DNA of 9,727 nucleotides. It comes from Bacillota bacterium (GTDB lineage Bacteria > Bacillota > Clostridia > Oscillospirales > Acutalibacteraceae). This document shows, in pieces, positions 1 to 8,724 of this stretch. Position 1 is the stretch's first letter; each line of letters starts with the position of its first letter. The translations under genes and the position numbers were made by a program. The notes beneath the pieces are model-generated. The model saw only the letters and a list, made by a program, of their open reading frames with translations, ran no database searches and was not told the DNA's origin. The stretch is taken from NCBI GenBank assembly GCA_023401495.1, contig JAEXDU010000146.1:1-9727 (forward strand), given 5' to 3'.

Positions 1-1994
1 TTTCTGTACTCATCCGTGACCATGTCGATCTGGTGATCGGCCTCTTTGATGAGGGTCTTCTTCGCCTCAGGAATCGTCGCGTCGCTGCCGGCGACGGTAA
101 TAGCGCTTTTGGTGGAGTATTTATAGCCCTGCGCCTTGATGCTGTCGAGCACTTCAGCCGTCTTAGAGGTTCCGTGCACACGGATGCAGCGGTCAATGAT
201 CTTCCCGAGCTGCTTCTTACCCACGAGGAAATCAATCTCGAACTTCAGGCGGTTCTCCGGGAGGGAGCGATCCACATAGCCCAGATCCTGCGGGATGGGA
301 CGGTTGAAGATGATGCGGCCGACGGTGGTATCCACCAGACCGGTCACGATATGGCCGTCGATCATGAGAGAGCGGCGCACCTTGATTTTGGCGTGCAGCT
401 GAACCACCTTGGTATCGTAGGCCATCAGAGCTTCATCCACATCGCGGAAGATTTTGCCTTCGCCCTCTTCGCCGTCTTTATCCAGCGTCAGGTAATAGGA
501 ACCCAGAACCATATCCTGTGTCGGGACGGTAACCGGGCGTCCGTCGGAAGGCTTGAGCAGGTTGCCGGCGGCCAGCATCAGGAAGCGGGCCTCGGCCTGC
601 GCCTCTGCGGAAAGCGGCACGTGAACGGCCATCTGATCGCCGTCGAAGTCGGCATTGTACGCGGTGCAGACCAGCGGGTGCAGCTTTAAAGCGCGGCCCT
701 CAACGAGCACCGGCTCAAAAGCCTGAATTCCCAAACGGTGCAGCGTCGGCGCACGGTTGAGCAGAACCGGGTGGTTCTTGATCACGATTTCCAGCGCGTC
801 CCAAACCTCGGGCTTGGCGCGCTCCACGGCTTTTCTCGCCGCCTTGATGTTGCCCGCGAGGCCGGTTTCGACCAGGCGCTTCATCACGAAGGGTTTGAAC
901 AGCTCCAGCGCCATTTCCTTCGGCAGGCCGCACTGATACATTTTCAGCTCAGGGCCGACAACGATAACGGAACGACCGGAGTAGTCAACGCGCTTGCCCA
1001 GCAGGTTCTGACGGAAACGTCCCTGCTTGCCCTTCAGCATGTCGGAAAGGGATTTCAGCGGGCGGTTGTTCGGGCCGGTGACCGGACGGCCGCGGCGGCC
1101 ATTGTCGATCAGAGCGTCGACCGCCTCCTGCAGCATGCGCTTTTCGTTGCGCACGATGATGTCCGGCGCGCCGAGCTCCAGCAGTCTTTTCAGACGGTTG
1201 TTGCGGTTGATCACGCGGCGGTACAGGTCGTTCAGATCAGAGGTCGCAAAGCGGCCGCCGTCGAGCTGTACCATCGGGCGCAGATCCGGCGGAATCACCG
1301 GAACGGCATCCATGATCATCCATTCGGGGCGGTTGCCGGAAAGGCGGAACGCCTCGACAACCTCGAGTCTTTTCAGGATTCTCACGCGCTTCTGGCCGGA
1401 GGAATTCTCCAGCTCCGCCTTGAGCTCCTCAGACTCTTTATCAAGATCGATTTCCGCAAGGAGGGCCTGAATCGCTTCGGCGCCCATGCTTGCCTTGAAA
1501 TCATCCTCATATTTTTCGCGCATATCGCGGTATTCTTTTTCGTTGAGCATCTGCTTTTTCTGCAGCTCACGCACATTGCCCGGATCGGTGACGATATACA
1601 GGGCAAAGTACAGCACCTTTTCCAGCATGCGGGGCGAGATGTCGAGAATCAGGCCCATGCGGGAAGGAATGCCCTTGAAGTACCAGATGTGGGAGACGGG
1701 CGCGGCCAGCTCAATGTGGCCCATGCGCTCGCGGCGAACCTTTGCGGTGGTCACTTCAACGCCGCAGCGCTCGCAGATTTTACCCTTATAACGAATTCTC
1801 TTATATTTTCCGCAGTGGCACTCCCAGTCCTTCTGCGGCCCGAAGATTCTTTCGCAGAACAGTCCGTCGCGCTCGGGTTTCAGGGTGCGGTAGTTGATCG
1901 TTTCGGGCTTTTTTACCTCGCCGTGCGACCATGTGCGAATGGTATCCGGAGAAGCCAGGCCGATCTTCATTGATTCAAAAACGTTAAATTCCAT
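1..1994 (-). CDS. rpoC: DNA-directed RNA polymerase subunit beta' (partial, C-terminus beyond left edge)
   Basis: This is the N-terminal 664 residues of the beta' subunit, which forms the RNA polymerase clamp and carries the catalytic magnesium site. The reading frame is open to the window edge. The protein starts MEFNVFESMKIGLASPD. The N-terminal zinc ribbon has C59, C61, C74 and C77 (CHC...CERC). The GKRVDYSGRSVI region is at about residues 333-344. The active-site loop NADFDGDQM is intact at 447-455, with all three magnesium-binding aspartates. The bridge helix, trigger loop and second zinc site would lie in the missing part. The start at 1994 is supported by AGGGGG seven bases upstream. 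rpoB ends 14 bases before it, so the two genes are co-transcribed and probably translationally close-coupled. No frameshift or missing key residue was seen. Confidence 0.98.
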   Translation of the reverse strand, partial: MEFNVFESMKIGLASPDTIRTWSHGEVKKPETINYRTLKPERDGLFCERIFGPQKDWECHCGKYKRIRYKGKICERCGVEVTTAKVRRERMGHIELAAPVSHIWYFKGIPSRMGLILDISPRMLEKVLYFALYIVTDPGNVRELQKKQMLNEKEYRDMREKYEDDFKASMGAEAIQALLAEIDLDKESEELKAELENSSGQKRVRILKRLEVVEAFRLSGNRPEWMIMDAVPVIPPDLRPMVQLDGGRFATSDLNDLYRRVINRNNRLKRLLELGAPDIIVRNEKRMLQEAVDALIDNGRRGRPVTGPNNRPLKSLSDMLKGKQGRFRQNLLGKRVDYSGRSVIVVGPELKMYQCGLPKEMALELFKPFVMKRLVETGLAGNIKAARKAVERAKPEVWDALEIVIKNHPVLLNRAPTLHRLGIQAFEPVLVEGRALKLHPLVCTAYNADFDGDQMAVHVPLSAEAQAEARFLMLAAGNLLKPSDGRPVTVPTQDMVLGSYYLTLDKDGEEGEGKIFRDVDEALMAYDTKVVQLHAKIKVRRSLMIDGHIVTGLVDTTVGRIIFNRPIPQDLGYVDRSLPENRLKFEIDFLVGKKQLGKIIDRCIRVHGTSKTAEVLDSIKAQGYKYSTKSAITVAGSDATIPEAKKTLIKEADHQIDMVTDEYR

Positions 1995-2001
1995 GTTGCA
2001 A

Positions 2002-2007
2002 CCCCCT
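2002..2007 (-). promoter_or_regulatory. rpoC ribosome binding site
   Basis: AGGGGG lies seven bases before the rpoC ATG, in the 14-base gap after the rpoB stop codon (TAA, 2009-2011). It fixes the rpoC start. No promoter or terminator is visible in this gap. Confidence 0.75.
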
Positions 2008-2008
2008 G

Positions 2009-5731
<3,723 letters not shown>

Positions 5732-5907
5732 TGGCTCAATCACTCCATTCATATATTTCACCATCTTTGTCGGATAAACAAACTTTAACTGCCGGCGCAC
5801 ACCACCGCTTCGGTAAAATTTTAAAAGATGCTCTTGCCTTTTTCCAAAAAGCATGTTAGAATAGACCTAAAGTTAAGGAAAAAAGTATACGTTTCCATGA
5901 TGATGCA
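5732..5907 (-). other. rpoBC leader (5' untranslated region) with in-frame upstream codons
   Basis: This is the stretch between the predicted transcription start (near 5907) and the chosen rpoB ATG. The rpoB frame stays open through 41 upstream codons, with further ATGs at 5854, 5764 and 5752. None of these has a good Shine-Dalgarno sequence, and the encoded residues do not look like RpoB. I read it as an untranslated leader of about 176 bases that happens to be open. An N-terminally extended RpoB is the alternative. Confidence 0.5.
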
Positions 5908-5914
5908 GTATACT
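5884..5914. repeat. AGTATAC(T) repeats at the rpoBC start region, third copy at the mrp -10
   Basis: The 8-bp palindrome AGTATACT occurs at 5907-5914, at the predicted rpoBC start point. It occurs again at 6106-6113, where it contains the mrp -10 box. A seven-base version, AGTATAC, starts at 5884. All three fall within 230 bases of the divergent gap. They may be a shared regulator site, or simply the TATACT-like core of promoter DNA. Confidence 0.35.
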
Positions 5915-5943
5915 ATTTTATTACAATATATTGTGATTGTCAA
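5915..5943 (-). promoter_or_regulatory. sigma-A-type promoter of rpoBC
   Basis: Reading the minus strand, the -35 box is TTGACA (5938-5943, full consensus). A 17-base spacer follows, then the -10 box TAAAAT (5915-5920, five of six). Transcription should start near 5907. The promoter lies in the AT-rich divergent gap and is the only strong minus-strand promoter seen before rpoB, so rpoBC appears to be transcribed independently of ribosomal protein genes. Confidence 0.8.
5923..5934. promoter_or_regulatory. 12-bp perfect palindrome in the rpoBC promoter spacer (candidate operator)
   Basis: ACAATATATTGT is its own reverse complement and lies wholly inside the 17-base spacer (5921-5937) between the -35 and -10 boxes. 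A dimeric regulator bound there would contact the promoter directly. AT-rich DNA yields such palindromes by chance more often than balanced DNA does, so the operator role is only inferred. Confidence 0.35.
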
Positions 5944-6023
5944 GTATATCCTTAAAGATAATTGGAATATTTCTGCTCAATTAATCATATTCTAGTACTT
6001 TATTCAAATCAAAACCTGCTTTC

Positions 6024-6056
6024 AAATCCTTTTCGCTCTGCGAAAGGGATTTTTTT
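6024..6056 (+). terminator. Intrinsic terminator on plus strand, no recognised gene upstream
   Basis: The stem pairs 6024-6036 with 6040-6052 (13 pairs, one G-T wobble) around a three-base loop, and T residues run through 6050-6056. On the minus strand only a short T run follows the stem, so the terminator is oriented for plus-strand transcripts. It lies 30 bases before the mrp promoter and about 120 bases from the rpoBC promoter. What it terminates is unclear: antisense transcription from the rpoBC leader, or an unannotated small RNA. Confidence 0.75.
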
Positions 6057-6085
6057 ATTGCCCGTGTTTCCCCCCGGCGGCGCGG

Positions 6086-6113
6086 TTGACTTTCGACCAA
6101 AACAGAGTATACT
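6086..6113 (+). promoter_or_regulatory. sigma-A-type promoter of the mrp operon
   Basis: The -35 box is TTGACT (6086-6091), followed by a 16-base spacer and the -10 box TATACT (6108-6113); each box matches five of six consensus bases. The predicted start is near 6120, giving a leader of about 32 bases before the ATG at 6152. The -10 box sits inside the AGTATACT palindrome that also occurs at the rpoBC start region. Confidence 0.75.
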
Positions 6114-6151
6114 GTACAGGAATACGCGAAACGGACAAAGGAGTAAAAGCT

Positions 6152-6997
6152 ATGAGCGAAACCTGCAACCATTCCTGCGGCAGCTGCAGCGCCAACTGTT
6201 CCAGCCGCACCGAACCATCCAGCCTGCTGGAAGCCCCCCACCGCCTCAGCCGGATCAAAAAGGTGATCGGCGTTGTCAGCGGCAAGGGCGGCGTAGGCAA
6301 ATCTTCGGTAACGGCAATGCTGGCGGTACTCGCGAACCGGATGGGCCTGGTGAGCGGCGTACTGGACGCAGACATTACCGGCCCCTCGATCCCCAAGCTG
6401 TTCGGCATCACAGAAAAAGCGCTGGCGGACCAGAACGGTATTCTTCCCGTTTTGAGTGAAACAGGGATCAAGCTGATTTCCGTCAACCTGCTGCTCGATA
6501 ACCCGACCGACCCCGTGCTGTGGCGCGGCCCGATCGTTGGGGGTGTTGTCAAGCAGTTCTGGAAGGACGTCATCTGGGGAGATGTGGACGTTTTGTTCCT
6601 CGATATGCCGCCCGGAACCGGCGACGTGGCGCTGACCACGTTCCAGTCGATCCCGCTGGACGGAATCATTTTGGTCACCTCGCCGCAGGAGCTGGTTTCG
6701 ATGATCGTTTCGAAAGCGGTAAAGATGGCGGAGATGATGAACGTTCCCATTCTGGGCCTGATCGAAAACCTGTCTTATGTGGAGTGTCCCGACTGCGGCA
6801 AGAAAATCGCGGTGTTCGGCGAAAGTCACGTGGAAGAAATCGCACAGCAGCACAATCTGAATGTTTTGGCCAAACTGCCGATCGATCCGGCTCTGGCCGC
6901 GGCCTGCGACAGCGGCAGCATCGAAGGCTACCCCGCCGCCGCGCTGGAATCGACAGCCGACCTGATTGCCGGGTGGGAAAAGCCCGTAAAGCAATAA
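6152..6997 (+). CDS. mrp: Mrp/NBP35-family iron-sulfur cluster carrier ATPase
   Basis: This 281-residue cytoplasmic P-loop ATPase belongs to the Mrp/ApbC/NBP35 family, whose members bind an iron-sulfur cluster as a dimer and pass it to target proteins. The deviant Walker A GKGGVGKS is at 44-51. DADITGPSIPKLFG at 72-85 and DMPPGTGD at 151-158 are family signatures. The cluster-binding C-x-x-C is C212 and C215 (CPDC). The N-terminus holds four more cysteines, C5, C9, C12 and C16, recalling the extra N-terminal site of eukaryotic NBP35 but with different spacing. The open frame extends upstream to 6086, but AAAGGAG (6138-6144) before the ATG at 6152 and the promoter position settle the start. 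It is the first gene of a likely two-gene operon and is divergent from rpoBC. Confidence 0.95.
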   Translation: MSETCNHSCGSCSANCSSRTEPSSLLEAPHRLSRIKKVIGVVSGKGGVGKSSVTAMLAVLANRMGLVSGVLDADITGPSIPKLFGITEKALADQNGILPVLSETGIKLISVNLLLDNPTDPVLWRGPIVGGVVKQFWKDVIWGDVDVLFLDMPPGTGDVALTTFQSIPLDGIILVTSPQELVSMIVSKAVKMAEMMNVPILGLIENLSYVECPDCGKKIAVFGESHVEEIAQQHNLNVLAKLPIDPALAAACDSGSIEGYPAAALESTADLIAGWEKPVKQ

Positions 6998-7087
6998 GGG
7001 TGCGGTACCAAAGCCCGCATCTCCGGATGCGCCCGCGCACTGACCGGTATTCTATTGCGAAAATATTGAAAAGGAGGGGTGTACCGC
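6998..7087 (+). other. Gap between mrp and the membrane protein gene, small hairpin, strong ribosome site
   Basis: A 6-bp hairpin pairs 7016-7021 with 7026-7031. It has no T run, so it is not a terminator. No convincing promoter is present, which favours read-through from mrp. GGAGG (7073-7077) lies ten bases before the next ATG. Confidence 0.4.
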
Positions 7088-7579
7088 ATGGAAAAGAACG
7101 GACAGGACTTTGCTGATTACAAATCCAGCACGCGAATTTCCAGGTACTTGATCAGCCCCGCCTTTATCACCTTTCTTTTTCTTGCCTTTCATGGATACCT
7201 GTACTTTCGCCCCAGCGGCGTCACGATGGACTATGGAAACCTGACCTGGCTGGACTGGGTGCTGTATCTGTTTGTCATTCTGGCCATTTTCATCCAGCAG
7301 GCGCTTGTGCAAAGACGCAGCCCCGATGCGGAATTGGAACCGAAGCCTCGCGCCAAGGTCACGCGCGGAAGCGTCATCCAGACCGTGGCCAGTCTGGTTC
7401 TGATCCTCGCCCTGTTTTTCGCATTTTACGCCTTGTATTACTACTGGGTCGACCAGCGTGTGTATGGAATGGTTATCTTTACCGATACTGTTTTACTGAG
7501 CGCACTGATTGAGAGTATTGTCCCGCAGGACTTCATCCGCGATTGGGTGGATGGAAAAAGAAAATCGGTTGACGAATAA
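7088..7579 (+). CDS. Small multi-pass membrane protein of unknown function
   Basis: This 163-residue protein does not match a family I recognise. Hydrophobic segments lie at about residues 20-40, 54-75 and 95-120, with a weaker one near 127-145, so it should be an inner-membrane protein with three or four helices. Between helices two and three is a charged stretch (QRRSPDAELEPKPRAKVTRG) rich in Arg and Lys, likely cytoplasmic by the positive-inside rule. The C-terminus is charged (DWVDGKRKSVDE). There are no cysteines, so it is unlikely to bind an iron-sulfur cluster itself. The ATG at 7088 is preferred to the in-frame GTG at 7079, which lies only one base after the ribosome site. It follows mrp by 90 bases with no promoter or terminator seen between them. 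Confidence 0.85.
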   Translation: MEKNGQDFADYKSSTRISRYLISPAFITFLFLAFHGYLYFRPSGVTMDYGNLTWLDWVLYLFVILAIFIQQALVQRRSPDAELEPKPRAKVTRGSVIQTVASLVLILALFFAFYALYYYWVDQRVYGMVIFTDTVLLSALIESIVPQDFIRDWVDGKRKSVDE

Positions 7580-7591
7580 AAATTGATCCCA

Positions 7592-7629
7592 AAAAATCTC
7601 CCTCCCCTGAAAAGGGGAGGGAGATTTTT
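7592..7629. terminator. Bidirectional intrinsic terminator between convergent genes
   Basis: A perfect 17-bp stem pairs 7592-7608 with 7613-7629 around a GAAA loop (plus strand). The stem is flanked by A5 on the left and T5 on the right, so it ends transcripts in both directions. It lies 12 bases after the stop of the plus-strand membrane gene and 10 bases after the stop of the minus-strand peptidase-like gene. Confidence 0.92.
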
Positions 7630-7639
7630 CTGTCTATTA

Positions 7640-8257
7640 TCAGCGGGAAAACCATACCATCCGCAAAACATTCCCGCGGTGGTTCTCAAGCAGCATTTCG
7701 GCTGGGTACACCTCGCGTTCGCCGCAGTTCGATACAATCACCTGCTCGCCGCCGGCATCCTCGATCCAGCCGGTGATGGTAACCCAATGCCAGTTGTTCT
7801 CCCTCATCTCCGGCGCGCGGTGCCTCAGAACCAGAAACGCGACCGGGTTTCCTTTGGCGATCGCCTCTTTGAGAAAGGTCATCCGCTCCCTGCTGCCGCA
7901 GCGGTGAAACATCGTGTGCGCCCGAAAGGTACTCCCGTGCTCTTTTGCAAACTGCAAAAATTTCTGTACGAACCGTCCCGCTACCGGGAACCCCATCGGC
8001 CCCGGCGTCATGTATCGGTACACTTCTTCCATAACCCGCAGATATTCCGATTTGGAAAACCGCTCCGTATCCCCGGAATACAGACCCCGGCTCTCGGAAG
8101 CCCGGGACGCGTAATATGCCGCCAGATTCGCGCCTGTGACGCTGGCGCAGCCCGCCGTGCGCTGAAACACCTGCGAAAACCATTCCTGGTTCCCGCCGTA
8201 CCCGGCCTGTACGCCGTTTTCCCACACTGCGGGGAACGGCAATTCATGGACTACCAT
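7640..8257 (-). CDS. Papain/C39-like cysteine-peptidase-fold protein, cytoplasmic
   Basis: This 205-residue protein has the layout of a papain-like or C39-like cysteine peptidase fold. Q32 and C37 lie in QRTAGCASVTGANLAAYYA, which would start the central helix. H157 is in NNWHWVTITGW, a typical catalytic-His strand. N177 is in VIVSNCGE, the expected third position, and GNPVAFLVLRH precedes the His as in many C39-like proteins. No signal peptide, transporter domain or lipobox is present, so it probably acts in the cytoplasm. GGAGGTG (8263-8269) supports the ATG at 8257. The gene stands alone, with a consensus promoter upstream and a shared terminator downstream. The substrate is unknown. It could be an inactive member or an amidase or transglutaminase of the same fold; the fold call is moderately sure and the peptidase activity is inferred. 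Confidence 0.75.
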   Translation of the reverse strand: MVVHELPFPAVWENGVQAGYGGNQEWFSQVFQRTAGCASVTGANLAAYYASRASESRGLYSGDTERFSKSEYLRVMEEVYRYMTPGPMGFPVAGRFVQKFLQFAKEHGSTFRAHTMFHRCGSRERMTFLKEAIAKGNPVAFLVLRHRAPEMRENNWHWVTITGWIEDAGGEQVIVSNCGEREVYPAEMLLENHRGNVLRMVWFSR

Positions 8258-8370
8258 AGCGACACCTCCACTGGAACTCGTCTGCTTTCGCGCTCATTTT
8301 CATAATATGCGGACAACGCCTGCGCGAACCCGCCTGACTGCCAAACAGTTTAACGACTCATATTCCCCGT

Positions 8371-8399
8371 ATTATATCGCCATGAATCGGGACTGTCAA
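8371..8399 (-). promoter_or_regulatory. Fully consensus sigma-A promoter of the peptidase-like gene
   Basis: On the minus strand the -35 box is TTGACA (8394-8399), the spacer is exactly 17 bases, and the -10 box is TATAAT (8371-8376). All twelve positions match consensus. The start is predicted near 8364, giving a leader of about 107 bases before the ATG at 8257. No terminator is seen in the leader. Confidence 0.9.
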
Positions 8400-8400
8400 C

Positions 8401-8446
8401 GCTAAAAAATTCACAATATTGTTTTTTAGCTTGCAAAAAATAAAAA
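8401..8446 (-). promoter_or_regulatory. A/T-tract upstream (UP-like) element with inverted repeat
   Basis: Directly upstream of the -35 box are runs of A or T at 8404-8409, 8422-8427, 8435-8440 and 8442-8447. This position and composition suit contact by the RNA polymerase alpha C-terminal domains. Nine-base arms GCTAAAAAA (8401-8409) and TTTTTTAGC (8422-8430) form an inverted repeat, and the 10-bp palindrome ACAATATTGT sits at 8413-8422. These could also be a repressor site. Confidence 0.45.
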
Positions 8447-8447
8447 A

Positions 8448-8659
8448 TAGTCGAAAATTGCGCAGAACCAACAACAAACACAGCAAGGGATGAGACACCC
8501 TTGTTGCATGCGGCTGAGCTTTGCAAAATGCCGCTCTGCGGACACACAGCAATATTGGAAGCAATCTTCATTTTTAGAATATTTTATAAAACAAATTGAT
8601 AGCGAAACAATTTCTCATCGATTTCCGTTGCTTTTACAACGTACAAACGGCTTGCTTTT
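8448..8659 (+). other. Intergenic region with possible structured RNA, no gene seen
   Basis: This stretch lies upstream of both flanking promoters, so neither predicted flanking transcript covers it. One hairpin pairs 8481-8489 with 8498-8506 (CAGCAAGGG with CCCTTGTTG, nine pairs including one G-T when read as plus-strand RNA). A second pairs GCGGC (8510-8514) with GCCGC (8530-8534). No coding frame here has a ribosome site and a credible product. I do not recognise a riboswitch or known RNA family, and no T-run terminator follows. Confidence 0.3.
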
Positions 8660-8668
8660 TGGTATACT
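8660..8668 (+). promoter_or_regulatory. Extended -10 promoter before the DUF1858 gene
   Basis: TGGTATACT has a TG one base before a TATACT -10 box (8663-8668), the extended -10 pattern. No good -35 box lies 16-18 bases upstream, which is tolerated in extended -10 promoters. The predicted start near 8675 gives a leader of about 50 bases. Confidence 0.5.
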
Positions 8669-8724
8669 AGCACCATCAAGAAAAAAATCCGCCAAAGTGA
8701 CCGAATGGAAAGGACGGAATGAAT

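Noticed and set aside
738..1973. 411-codon open frame on the plus strand within rpoC
   Set aside because: It is antisense to intact, highly conserved rpoC and its translation resembles no protein. Codon bias in GC-rich genes often opens the opposite strand.
5981..6994. 337-codon minus-strand frame across mrp
   Set aside because: It runs opposite to the well-supported mrp gene, and its translation is a low-complexity Gln/His/Arg-rich shadow.
7016..7031. Hairpin after mrp considered as a terminator
   Set aside because: The stem is only six pairs and no T run follows.
7686..8225. Alternative frames inside the peptidase-like gene on both strands
   Set aside because: Only the 7640-8257 frame shows a coherent fold, a ribosome site and an upstream promoter.
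8244..8303. 19-codon minus-strand frame overlapping the start of the peptidase-like gene, considered as a leader peptide
   Set aside because: No Shine-Dalgarno sequence precedes its ATG, and the overlap is easily explained by chance.
8350..8571. 73-codon and 68-codon minus-strand frames
   Set aside because: They span the consensus promoter and the A/T tracts, lack ribosome sites, and contain no recognisable domain.
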